A stretch of 14,799 bases of DNA. It comes from Planctomycetota bacterium. GTDB lineage: Bacteria; Planctomycetota; Planctomycetia; Pirellulales; Pirellulaceae. This document shows, one piece after another, positions 1 through 7,620 of this stretch (position 1 is its first letter; the number at the start of each line of letters is the position of its first letter). Location: positions 1 to 14,799 of the forward strand of contig JAPLNJ010000682.1 in assembly GCA_026692885.1 (NCBI GenBank), given 5' to 3'. The notes beneath the pieces are model-generated. The model saw nothing but the letters and a program-made list of their open reading frames with translations. It searched no databases and was not told where the DNA came from. The translations under genes and the position numbers were made by a program.

Positions 1-1
1 G

Positions 2-649
2 CCGAGGTTGCCGACCAACGATGAGCACAACTGTCCGGTGACCGTGGACCTGAACGGACAAGTCGTGGTTCGGGCTCGGGGCGAGGGACAGCCGCGGGCG
101 ACGGAACTGGTCTTGTCCAGCTCCCGGCTGGAAGGCGACCCCATCGTCTTCAACACCAATCGCCGCTACTTGGACCGAGCCGCCAAGCTCGGCTTTCGTG
201 ATGTCCATCTGTTCGGCAACAACCTCCCGGCGCTGTGCCAGGACGGACGACGTCAGTATGTACGACAGTATCTCTGGGCTCTGCTCGAGCCGGGACAGCC
301 GATCGCCAGCCACACGGACAATGCCCGCATCGAGTCCGCGGTGTGCAGCGTCAAGACCAATCCGCCAAGTGTCAAGAAGAAAAGGAGTAAGACTGCCGTG
401 TCCGATACCCCTACCACCGAAACCACCAAGGTCGTCGAGCCGCCCAAGGAACGCTCTCGGGTGCGCCGTCCGGCCAAGAAGTCTGGCGGCACTTCGTTGG
501 AGCAGTTGATCACCTTGCGCGACGCCCTGCGTGCGGCCGTGAATCAGGTGAACGAGTTGATTCGCGTCCAAAAGCGCGCAAACCGTGAATCGCGGCTCGT
601 GCAGAGCACGCTCGCCTCGTTGCGGCAGCTGCAGAAGACAGCTTCCTGA
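2..649 (+). CDS. DnaN-like sliding clamp, C-terminal part (5' partial)
   Basis: The frame is open to the window edge, so the start lies upstream; a TTG at 8 is probably not the real start. The first ~95 residues resemble the third domain of bacterial beta clamps: a strand-rich stretch (NGQVVVRA), a Gly-containing turn (SRLEGDP), then the fN..YL pattern (FNTNRRYL) and a closing YLWALLEP where clamps have YvvmPm. A Lys/Arg/Thr/Pro-rich linker (about residues 115-165 of the visible part) follows, then a helical, probably coiled-coil tail (SLEQLITLRDALRAAV...STLASLRQLQ) not found in ordinary DnaN. The family role is tethering polymerase to DNA; here it would serve the element's own replication together with the nuclease and primase genes downstream. 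The assignment rests on pattern similarity of one domain only. Confidence 0.55.
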   Translation, partial: PRLPTNDEHNCPVTVDLNGQVVVRARGEGQPRATELVLSSSRLEGDPIVFNTNRRYLDRAAKLGFRDVHLFGNNLPALCQDGRRQYVRQYLWALLEPGQPIASHTDNARIESAVCSVKTNPPSVKKKRSKTAVSDTPTTETTKVVEPPKERSRVRRPAKKSGGTSLEQLITLRDALRAAVNQVNELIRVQKRANRESRLVQSTLASLRQLQKTAS

Positions 650-675
650 ACTTGCGGCGACGGCAACGGCGAAAC

Positions 676-714
676 GCACTCCAGCACGGGGTAATCCACC
701 CCGTGCCGGAGTGC
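676..714. other. Strong stem-loop between clamp-like and nuclease genes
   Basis: GCACTCC (676-682) and GCACGGGG (684-691) pair with CCCCGTGC (699-706) and GGAGTGC (708-714), with a single A/C mismatch and a 7-base loop. No T-run follows, so it is not a canonical intrinsic terminator. It lies 27 bases after the clamp-like stop and 58 bases before the nuclease start, so it could stabilise or attenuate a shared transcript. Confidence 0.6.
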
Positions 715-771
715 CCGTCGATGTCCCCCGCAGTCGTTTCACTCCCACCCGTAATACAGGAGGATAACCTC

Positions 772-1641
772 ATGTCACTGACTTTGCAGGACGAGCGGAG
801 CACCACCGCTGCGCAACCTGCGTTGGCGGCGCACGCGACCTCCGCTAGCCGCGGCCCCGCACCCACGACTCGCGATCACCTGAGCTACTCGGCAATCGCG
901 ACCTACCAGTCCTGTCCGCTTCGGTACGCATTCCAGTACGAGATGGGATTGCCCGAGGAAACCGTTTCGGCAAATCTGGTCTTTGGCCGTGCGGTACACG
1001 AGGGGGTCCAACACCACCTGCGGCAACTGTCGGCTGGCCGTCCGCGGCCGGACCTGGGCACTCTCCTCGACGTCTACGAAGCCGCCTGGGATTGTCGTCG
1101 GGATGCCGAAGTGCAGTTCGCCCAGGATGAAAGCCGCGTTTCCCTGCATCGGCAGGCCGAACGCGTGCTTGTGGCGTTCCAAAGCAGCCCTATGTCTCGG
1201 CCCGTCGGCACCATCGTCGGCGTGGACACCGAACTCCAACGCCAAATTGTTCCCGGCCTGCCCGACTTGCTGGGGCGAGTGGACCTGATGGTCGACATGG
1301 GCAATACGTTGGTGGTCACGCACTTCAAGAGCTCGCGCAGTCGGTGGACCACGGACCAGGTGGAAGCCGCCGCCGACCAACTGTTGCTGCACGGCCAACT
1401 CGTCCGGGACATGGCGCAGGGTCGAAAGCTCGAACTCCAGTTCTGCGTGATCACCAAGACGAAGGACCCGTCCGTCGAGTGCCACGCCGTGGAGTGGAGT
1501 CCTACGCGCTCGGCCCGAAGCACGCGAGTCATCGAGCATGTCTGGTCGGCGATCGCGTCGTCCCACTTCTACCCCGCCCCGTCCGCCTTGAACTGCGGCA
1601 GCTGTCCATTCCGTGAAGCGTGCCGCGTCTGGGACGGCTGA
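772..1641 (+). CDS. RecB/Cas4-like PD-(D/E)XK nuclease family protein with Fe-S cysteines
   Basis: I chose ATG 772 because AGGAGG at 758-763 sits 8 bases upstream; the frame is open further upstream but without a ribosome site. The 289-residue product has the family motifs in order: YSAIATYQSCPLRY (Cys48), FGRAVHEGV (His76), GRVDLM (Asp171), VVTHFKSS (Lys186) and a later QLLLHGQL helix. Cys48 plus the C-terminal CxxCx5C (275, 278, 284) form the 4Fe-4S signature of Cas4, AddB and RecB-like exonucleases. Residue 184, where the family has the metal-binding Asp of DxK, is His (CAC at 1321-1323). The fold looks intact but cleavage may be impaired. The first ~35 residues are Ala/Ser/Thr-rich and probably disordered. 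No cas genes are near, so a role in element replication or recombination is more likely than CRISPR adaptation. Confidence 0.85.
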   Translation: MSLTLQDERSTTAAQPALAAHATSASRGPAPTTRDHLSYSAIATYQSCPLRYAFQYEMGLPEETVSANLVFGRAVHEGVQHHLRQLSAGRPRPDLGTLLDVYEAAWDCRRDAEVQFAQDESRVSLHRQAERVLVAFQSSPMSRPVGTIVGVDTELQRQIVPGLPDLLGRVDLMVDMGNTLVVTHFKSSRSRWTTDQVEAAADQLLLHGQLVRDMAQGRKLELQFCVITKTKDPSVECHAVEWSPTRSARSTRVIEHVWSAIASSHFYPAPSALNCGSCPFREACRVWDG

Positions 1642-1719
1642 CACCCTGTCTTCCCCGCTACGTGGCCGGACCCCGGCTGTCCCCGGGCAGCCAAACAACC
1701 AGAAAAAGAGGTGCACCTG

Positions 1720-1845
1720 ATGGATAGTGTCTTGATTCTAGCCCTCCTGGGCGCAGCTGTGTGGTGTATCTACAAGTCAGGCAAACGCATCGGCAGCCGC
1801 AAAGGCTACAACGTCGGCCGATCGCGGTCCCGACGGCGCCGGTAA
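1720..1845 (+). CDS. Small basic single-span membrane protein (41 aa)
   Basis: ATG 1720 is preceded by GAGG (1708-1711) at 8-base spacing and starts 78 bases after the nuclease stop on the same strand. The product has a hydrophobic segment (about residues 4-18, VLILALLGAAVWCIY), then GKRIGSRKGYNVG, and ends in an Arg-rich tail (about SRSRRRR). This is the layout of a small inner-membrane protein with a cytoplasmic, perhaps nucleic-acid-binding tail. I do not recognise the family. The good ribosome site, the non-random layout and the position in the operon support a real gene; the hairpin 51 bases past its stop is consistent with an operon end there. Confidence 0.6.
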   Translation: MDSVLILALLGAAVWCIYKSGKRIGSRKGYNVGRSRSRRRR

Positions 1846-1895
1846 TCTCGTGCGATGCCCTGCAACCCATCGTTCACCACCGTCACGACCAGCCG

Positions 1896-1917
1896 GCGCC
1901 GCCCTTCGGGGCGGCGC
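1896..1917 (+). terminator. Candidate intrinsic terminator, 9-bp stem with TTCG loop
   Basis: GCGCCGCCC (1896-1904) and GGGCGGCGC (1909-1917) pair perfectly around a TTCG tetraloop. The sequence after it (ccccttctctt) is pyrimidine-rich but not a clean T-run. It lies 50 bases past the 41-residue gene and would close the first operon. Confidence 0.5.
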
Positions 1918-2711
1918 TGGCGGTCCCCTTCTCTTACCTATTGGCCAGCGGGGATGGCAGACGGCTCGCATCGAGAGTGGGTGCCTGTTGACTTGACGAG
2001 GCTGAACGTGAGCATCGGCCCGAGCCGGTATCAGAATCCGGCGTCACCGGGGCGTTTCGTGGCCGATCCGGCAGGCAAATGGGCGTTCCCGCAGACTGAC
2101 TGCAGGTTGCCGCACTCCGCAACGCCTTTATTTTCAAGGTGTTACGTCACGTCACGGTGAAGTGGTAATAGCGTCGTGTCCCGGTCGGCACGCGCCACTA
2201 TTCCTACTTCACCGTTACAGCCTATTTCGATAGCCGAATAGAAGAATCGCGTGGCCCGGGCTGACCCGGCGTGGCGTTGGCAGGGACCTCCAGACCGTTC
2301 GGCGGGAAGGGCAACAGGGGAACGCGGTGACCATTGGCCGCCTTTTCGAAGACGGTTCGGCCAAGGTGTGAGGGGCCGACGGTCTTCGAGCCGCAAAACG
2401 GGTGAACGGGGGGGGCGAGTTGCCCAGAGACAATCGGAACGTCATGTGCGCTGTGGTGAGCGCGACGCGCCATTTTGAGCGACCGTCATCCACGCGAGCA
2501 GACGAATCCGCGCGTGGGCCTCCAGCGGCACACCTGTACCCGCCTGGCCATCTCTGGACCAAACGGCGAAACTCTCGCCCGACAACACGAAACTGGCAGA
2601 AGGGGGGCGTCGTGCGGGAGTGGTTGGCCAGCGGGGACAGCATTGCGGCGTCAAAGGGCTGCGGAGTCTCGAACTCGTGCCTCTGAGTATTCCGCACGTT
2701 GTCCCATCCAA
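1918..2711. other. About 800 bases without a convincing gene; several inverted repeats
   Basis: All open frames here are Arg/Pro-rich, lack ribosome sites and look like shadows. Three structures can be seen: a long imperfect hairpin at 2154-2215, an inverted repeat at 2347-2388 (CGAAGAC/GTCTTCG outer arms with CGGCC/GGCCG inside), and GTGCGGGA/TTCCGCAC arms at 2612-2619 and 2690-2697. It could hold decayed genes, or a cis site of the element such as an origin or transfer site. Nothing directly shows either. Confidence 0.5.
2154..2215. repeat. 62-base imperfect inverted repeat
   Basis: The arm at 2154-2171 (ACGGTGAAGTGGTAATAG) matches the reverse complement of 2198-2215 at 16 of 18 positions. 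The interior pairs further: C-G at 2172-2173 with 2193-2194, and CGTG 2175-2178 with CACG 2189-2192. The result is one long, bulged hairpin in a gene-free stretch. It does not look like a terminator, since no T-run follows. Confidence 0.55.
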
Positions 2712-2999
2712 TCATTCGGTCGCGATAATGAACCCCCGGAAGATGCGTTTCGACACCTCGCGGTCGTTACGGATCATCGCTGTCCCGACCCGCATCAGCG
2801 CCGACCCGATGCCAGGCGCCTTCGCCGCCAGCGTCGTTGGGTCCTCCAGGGCTATGTCGCTCTCCGCGATCTGCCGCACGACCACAGCGAGCGCGTCCAT
2901 GTCACTCGCGGTCACGTCCTTTCCATTCTGATCGGCGATGACGCGAGCTCCGAGTATGAACGCCCGCCAGAGCATGTTGTCGATTTCCCGGTCCGTCAT
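2712..2999 (-). CDS. Hypothetical small helical protein (95 aa)
   Basis: On the minus strand the ATG (complement of 2997-2999) follows a near-perfect Shine-Dalgarno AGGAGGTGA (plus 3003-3011) 3 bases away, the strongest ribosome site in the window. The 95-residue product (MTDREIDNMLWRAFILGARV...) is probably mostly helical, with no membrane segment, signal peptide or metal motif. I do not recognise the family. It is the only convincing minus-strand gene here, lying divergently between the nuclease operon and the zinc-ribbon remnant, and could be a cargo or regulatory gene of the element. A 309-residue plus-strand frame over the same bases (2475-3404) has shadow-like composition and was not accepted. 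Confidence 0.65.
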   Translation of the reverse strand: MTDREIDNMLWRAFILGARVIADQNGKDVTASDMDALAVVVRQIAESDIALEDPTTLAAKAPGIGSALMRVGTAMIRNDREVSKRIFRGFIIATE

Positions 3000-3040
3000 G
3001 GTTCACCTCCTGACCTGCGATTGTCTCCGACCGCGACGCA

Positions 3041-3063
3041 ATTATATATCCAGCAGGCGTCAA
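3041..3063 (-). promoter_or_regulatory. Weak promoter candidate for the minus-strand gene
   Basis: On the minus strand TTGACG (plus 3058-3063) and a consensus TATAAT (plus 3041-3046) lie about 42 bases upstream of the ATG. Their 11-base spacing is too short for a standard sigma-70 promoter, so only the -10 box may be meaningful. The position and the AT-rich patch in a GC-rich region are suggestive. Confidence 0.25.
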
Positions 3064-3598
3064 TGCATACGGACGCAGATGCAGGATGGGACGACGACTT
3101 ACCCCGGCGATGGCCTTGGTCGCCGTCGCCCTCCCCGCCCACGTCGGCGCTCGTCACGTCCTGGCGGCCAGTTTGGCCCACGGAGGCAATGGGCGAGGAG
3201 AACGTGACAGGCGCCAAGACTGGCGGGGCCGCGCCACACGCCCCCGGTAAGAGCGGGCGGTTCTGGGAACGAGTCATTGATCGCCAGGTGCGCCGAAGCA
3301 CACTCCTCCGGATACCCCCAAGTCAGCGCCTACAGGAACGACGCCATGCCTACGCCCCAGACCGGCGCCCGAATCACACTCGTCGCCATGACTGCTTTTC
3401 TTAGCTGACCGGAATCGGCGGTCGGCGTTCTGATCGATTTGGCCCGATGATCCCCGTCGTGTGTCACGCCGTGCACGCCGCCAGATAGATTTGTTTGTGG
3501 CCCCGGCCTGTTTCTTCACGCTAATCGGGCGACTTGTGTACTGGAAGCGGAGCGGCATCCCTTTGGCCAGTGCTTATCGCCCCACGATCGAGAAACCC
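3064..3598. other. About 530 bases with no supported gene
   Basis: I see no frame here with both a ribosome site and protein-like composition. A frame with ATG at 3189 and stop at 3404 has GGAGG only two bases before the ATG and an Arg/His-rich product. The stretch may be promoter-proximal DNA for the zinc-ribbon remnant or decayed sequence. Confidence 0.4.
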
Positions 3599-4289
3599 AT
3601 GCCAATCGAATTATGCGTCCCAACGACTTCCAAGCAAGTCGAAGATCACAACCGTGCGGTCCGTCGGCGAAGCGCGGACCGTACGTGGTACCGGAAGTCT
3701 TGCATCCGGTGCCAGAAGCCGGGGCCGTTCGCGCCTCACGAGTTGCGGCGTCGCGGCTTGCGCCTGATTGTCGACCGCACGGTCCTCTGCGTGTCGATTT
3801 GGCTGGCCCGTTGGCGGTGCAGGAAGTGCGGGTACGTGTTTACCGATTACCCCGACTTTCGTGCTTCCCTATAAGCGATACGCCGGTCCGACACTGCTCC
3901 ATCTGGCCGCCAGCTATCTGGAGCACGACCAGCAGTCCTATCGCGAAACCGTCAGTCCCGGAGGCCGGGTCACAGGCTATCAGACGCCGCCCGGTGAAGC
4001 CAACATCGACGAACGGGCTCTGCATCACAGCACGGTCTGGTGGATGCTGACTTGGTTGGGTAGCCAAGCGGCCGCGCTGGCCAAAGGATGCCGCGTCATC
4101 CGGCCACATCACGCCGGCTCCGCTTGCCATCGCGTCCTCGATGCCGTGGCCCCGCACAAGTTCCGCAGCCCGGAACGTGAACAGGTGCTGCGTCTGGCGA
4201 AGCACCTACTGTATGTGACCACCGCGTGTGACCGGCCGTTGCCGGAAAGATTCTTCCCCCGTTTCGCGACACGATCGGGCTTCGGCTGA
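3599..4289 (+). pseudogene. Zinc-ribbon, transposase-like protein (DUF6431-like), frameshifted
   Basis: Two frames make one protein. From ATG 3599 the first reads MPIELCVPTTSK..., with a zinc ribbon of CIRC (codons from 3701) and CRKC (codons from 3818) followed by GYVFTDYPDF, and stops at 3874. The second continues the same family pattern from about 3864 (LPYKRYAGPTLLHLAASYLE...) to a TGA at 4289. A single-base indel at about 3862-3871 is enough to join them. The Cys4 ribbon followed by yPdf..lPyKRY is what I associate with DUF6431-type proteins, often found near transposase-like genes; the family name is from memory. A programmed +1 frameshift is possible, but I see no classic slippery site with stimulator. 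No terminal inverted repeats were found, so an insertion sequence is not called. Confidence 0.6.
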
Positions 4290-4338
4290 GGTACCTTCTG
4301 ATTCCGACACAGCGCCCGGTCCTTGTACGGAGTCAAAC

Positions 4339-4449
4339 ATGATGGATCGTAACGACGGAGACTGGGCCGTGTCTTGGTGCACGCTGTGGGGCCTCGTGCT
4401 GCTGGGAGGAATCTTCGAGCGGCAGCGCGAGCGGTGTCTCCGCCGCTGA
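4339..4449 (+). CDS. Possible small hydrophobic protein (36 aa)
   Basis: ATG 4339 has GGAG six bases upstream. The product MMDRNDGDWAVSWCTLWGLV... has one hydrophobic stretch (about residues 10-25), then a charged ERQRERCLRR end, so a short membrane-anchored peptide is possible. It ends 53 bases before the primase-helicase gene. There is no family recognition, so this is a tentative call based on the ribosome site and layout. Confidence 0.3.
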   Translation: MMDRNDGDWAVSWCTLWGLVLLGGIFERQRERCLRR

Positions 4450-4502
4450 ATCAAGCTGGTCCACCGAACGCGTTCCGCCGATTCTTCTAAGCATCGCCCA
4501 AA

Positions 4503-7307
4503 ATGGCCCTCGTACCACAACAGCAGATCGACTCGCCGGCGCAGAAGACTTCCACCAGATGTGACAGTCCAATAAGCCTCGGCGCGGATGGCCAAGAGCT
4601 CCTGCGCCAGGTCGTCAATTACTACCACGCGCGGCTGTTGGAGAATCCCGCCGCCCTGCAATACCTGAAAGAACGCGGCATCGACCAGGCGGAAGCAATC
4701 GAGCGATTCAGGATCGGCTTCTCGGACCGGACGTTAGGATTCCGCCTGCCAGTCAAGAAGGTTCAAGCCGGCGCCGGAATCCGTGGTCGGCTGCAGCAAA
4801 TCGGCATCCTTCGTGAGACCGGGCACGAGCAGTTCAATGGCTGTGTGGTGTTTCCGGTGTTTGCTGCCCAGGGAAACGTCTGCGAGATCTACGGACGGAA
4901 AATCAACGATAACCTCCGCAACGACACGCAGTACCGCTTGTACATGGACGCCGGATGTCGCGGAACGGAAACGCGTGGTGTGTGGAACCACGACCAGGGT
5001 GCTACCTGCAAGGAGATCCTCCTTTGCGAATCGATCATCAACGCCCTCACGTTCTGGTGCGCCGGCTACCGTCACGTCACGGCCAGTTACGGGCTGGACG
5101 GGTTTACGGACGAGCACCGGGCCGCGCTGGAACGCTGGGGCGTGCGGCGGGTGCTGATTGCTTATCGCCGAAACGAACTGGGCGATCGGGCGGCCGAGTC
5201 GCTGGCGGGCGAAGTCCTAATCCCGGCCGGATTCGAGTGTTTTCGAATCCAATTTCCGCACGGCATGGACGCCAATGAATACGCGCGGAAAATCACGCCG
5301 GCCACGCAAAGCCTGGACCTAGCGATCCGCCAGGCTGAATGGATGGGACGCGGACAGGACCGGGTCAGATCCGTGCCAGGGGCGGCCGCAAAGCTCGCAG
5401 ACACAAATCAAGCTGCTGACGAGCCGGGACAGCAACCTGAGCGCATGGCAGCGGACGATGGAGTCCGTGCCAGAGGCTTATGCGACGTGACTCCAGCGAG
5501 CGCGAGCCACGCGCCAACACCACTCGTGGTATCTCCCGGCCTTGTGGCCCCGAGGGACGTCGACGCTGAGGTCAAGAATGGTCAAGTCGACGTGACGCTG
5601 GGGAATCGCCGCTATCGCGTCCGTGGACTGGGCAAGAACATGAGCTACGACCAACTGAAGGTCAACATCCTCGTGTCCAAAGGCGATGCCGTGCACGTGG
5701 ATACGTTTGACCTGTATAACGCCCGGTCCCGCGCATCGTTCGTCAAGTTGGCGGCGACCGAGGTCGCTGTGGACGTCGAAGTCATCAAGAAGGACCTGGG
5801 CCGGGTGCTGCTGAAGCTCGAGGAGTTGCAGGACCAGCAGATCGCCGCGGCGCTGGCGCCCAGGGACCGGGCATGCAAGCTATCGGACAAGGACCAAGAT
5901 GCGGCCTTGGAACTGCTGAAGGATCCGAACTTGCTGCAGCGGGTAGCGACCGACTTCGATGCGTGCGGCGTAGTGGGCGAAGAAACGAACAAACTGGTGG
6001 GCTATCTGGCGGCCACCAGCCGCAAATTGGACAAGCCCCTGGCGGTGATGATCCAATCGTCCTCATCGGCAGGCAAGACGTCGTTGATGGATGCCGTGCT
6101 TCGGCTCATGCCGCCGGAGGAGCAGATCAAGTATTCGGCCATGACGGGCCAGTCCTTGTTCTACATGGGCCGGACAAACCTGAAGCACAAGATCCTGGCA
6201 ATCTCCGAGGAAGAGGGCGTCGAGCAAGCGGCCTACGCGCTCAAACTTCTGCAAAGTGAAGGCGAGTTGCGAATCGCCAGCGCGGGAAAGAGTGTCGACA
6301 CGGGCCGATTGGGCACAGAAGACTACCATGTGGAAGGACCGGTGATGATTTTCCTGACGACCACGTCGGACGAACCGGATTTTGAGTTGGTCAACCGCTG
6401 CTTGGTTCTGGCGGTCGACGAAGACCGGGATCAGACGCGGGCCATTCACCGGCGACAACGGGAAGGCCAGACACTCCGCGGGCTGCTGGCGACGCGGCAG
6501 AGCCAGCGGATCGTCAAGTTGCACCAAGACGCGCAGCGATTGCTTCGGCCGTTGGAAGTCGTCAATCCGTACGGGGAACAGTTGACGTTTCTCGACAACA
6601 AGACCCGCCTGCGGCGCGATCACCTCAAGTACCTGACGCTGATTCGGTCGATCGCCCTGTTGCACCAGTACCAACGACCCGTGCGCACCGCCACCTGCGG
6701 CGACGAGACCATCCAATACGTCGAGGTCACGCCGCACGACATTGCGGTGGTGAACGGCTTGGCCGCGGAAGTCCTGGGCCGCACGCTGGACGAATTGTCA
6801 CCCCAGGCCCGCCGTCTGCTGATCCTGCTGCACGACATGGTGTCGCAGAAGTGCCACGAGCTGGCCAGCGAACGGTCAGCGTACCGGTTTACCCGTCGGG
6901 ACGTGCGTGAAGCGATCGGATGGTCGGACTACCAGGTGCGCGTGCACTTGAACAAGCTGGTGCGACTGGAATACGTGCTGGCCCACCGCGGGAGCCGCGG
7001 ACAGCAATTTGTGTACGAGCTGCTCTATGACGGCCAGGGCCGCGAGGGACAGCCATTCTTGTTGGGCTTGATTGATCCGGCCAGACTCAGCCCACACGGC
7101 ATCCCGCAACCGGCGGCCGAGGTGGGCGACGAGTACGATGCGAGGTCGGAGGGGGCGGGAACCAACTTCGAGCATACCGGGGAAAAGGACGAGCCCCCGA
7201 CGAGCGTCCAAAGTGGGCTCAAAGAGGCGTCATTGCGGCCATCGAATCCGCTCGCAACTCTCTCTGTGTCAGCGAGTAACGGCGAAGACCGCGGCCAACC
7301 TGGATGA
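4503..7307 (+). CDS. Primase/helicase-type replication protein with degenerate Toprim
   Basis: 934 residues. ATG 4503 is the first start after an in-frame TAA (4488-4490); no Shine-Dalgarno is visible. Residues ~30-135 resemble the DnaG catalytic-core entry (ALQYLKERGI, FRIGFSD, VVFPVF). Residues ~171-260 are Toprim-like: Glu176 in LLCESIINAL, the ASYGLDG turn, the VLIAY strand and a closing MDANEYA. The expected DxD is R222-R-N224, so both metal-binding Asp are gone. There is no CHC2 zinc finger at the N-terminus. After a linker (~285-355), residues ~455-760 form a P-loop ATPase: SSSSAGKT (519-526, Ser for the first Gly), ILAISEEE (564-571) as Walker B, FLTTTSDEP as a sensor strand. Residues ~785-850 look like a winged helix (FTRRDVREAIGWSDYQVRVH). 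It probably unwinds DNA for the element; priming is doubtful. Confidence 0.8.
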   Translation: MALVPQQQIDSPAQKTSTRCDSPISLGADGQELLRQVVNYYHARLLENPAALQYLKERGIDQAEAIERFRIGFSDRTLGFRLPVKKVQAGAGIRGRLQQIGILRETGHEQFNGCVVFPVFAAQGNVCEIYGRKINDNLRNDTQYRLYMDAGCRGTETRGVWNHDQGATCKEILLCESIINALTFWCAGYRHVTASYGLDGFTDEHRAALERWGVRRVLIAYRRNELGDRAAESLAGEVLIPAGFECFRIQFPHGMDANEYARKITPATQSLDLAIRQAEWMGRGQDRVRSVPGAAAKLADTNQAADEPGQQPERMAADDGVRARGLCDVTPASASHAPTPLVVSPGLVAPRDVDAEVKNGQVDVTLGNRRYRVRGLGKNMSYDQLKVNILVSKGDAVHVDTFDLYNARSRASFVKLAATEVAVDVEVIKKDLGRVLLKLEELQDQQIAAALAPRDRACKLSDKDQDAALELLKDPNLLQRVATDFDACGVVGEETNKLVGYLAATSRKLDKPLAVMIQSSSSAGKTSLMDAVLRLMPPEEQIKYSAMTGQSLFYMGRTNLKHKILAISEEEGVEQAAYALKLLQSEGELRIASAGKSVDTGRLGTEDYHVEGPVMIFLTTTSDEPDFELVNRCLVLAVDEDRDQTRAIHRRQREGQTLRGLLATRQSQRIVKLHQDAQRLLRPLEVVNPYGEQLTFLDNKTRLRRDHLKYLTLIRSIALLHQYQRPVRTATCGDETIQYVEVTPHDIAVVNGLAAEVLGRTLDELSPQARRLLILLHDMVSQKCHELASERSAYRFTRRDVREAIGWSDYQVRVHLNKLVRLEYVLAHRGSRGQQFVYELLYDGQGREGQPFLLGLIDPARLSPHGIPQPAAEVGDEYDARSEGAGTNFEHTGEKDEPPTSVQSGLKEASLRPSNPLATLSVSASNGEDRGQPG

Positions 7308-7620
7308 AAAGGGACAAAGGGGGCCTTCGCACAACAGCACGAACATCGTAGCGGCTATGTCTCTCACGACGTTTTCGCCGGGCATGGTACCCCGTCGGTC
7401 GATTGTCTGCAAAGCCGATCATTCACGTGCGCGGTCCCCATTACAGCGAAGCCGAGCGAGACGTTGGACGAACGCGGCGGCATCCTCATGTGTCCGCCTT
7501 CAGTTGTGTTGGTGGAAGCTACCCGCCGAAGGGACGGAGGAAGAGCCTGGGTCCGTCCGTTCGGCTTTTCGCCTTCAGCTCCGGGCTCGATGACCTACGA
7601 CTGAAAGGAGAATGGGAATT
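7308..7620. other. 313-base gap without a gene
   Basis: This gap between the primase-helicase and recombinase genes has no frame with protein-like composition and a start of its own. Its one clear structure is the hairpin at 7526-7564. It ends with the recombinase ribosome site AAGGAG (7605-7610). Confidence 0.5.
7526..7564 (+). terminator. Candidate terminator hairpin before the recombinase gene
   Basis: CCGAAGGGACGGA (7526-7538) pairs with TCCGTCCGTTCGG (7552-7564) at 12 of 13 positions around a 13-base loop, followed directly by CTTTTC. This fits an intrinsic terminator with a short T-run, or a leader structure for the recombinase transcript, whose start codon lies 57 bases on. Confidence 0.45.

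Noticed and set aside
775..1716. 313-codon minus-strand open frame
   Set aside because: It is the antisense shadow of the PD-(D/E)XK nuclease gene, whose motifs and ribosome site are clear.
2612..2697. tRNA-like segment: GTGCGGGA...TTCCGCAC arms 86 bases apart with an internal TCTCGAACTC
   Set aside because: The 8-base end pairing resembles an acceptor stem, but there is no proper T-loop, D-arm or anticodon stem on either strand at the right distances.
2475..3404. 309-codon plus-strand open frame
   Set aside because: Its product is Arg/His/Pro-rich without domains, it lacks a ribosome site, and it covers the minus-strand gene that has an excellent one. High GC gives long chance frames.
3189..3404. 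Short plus-strand frame from ATG 3189
   Set aside because: GGAGG lies only two bases before the ATG, and the product (MGEENVTGAKTGG...) becomes an Arg/His-rich string with no recognisable features.
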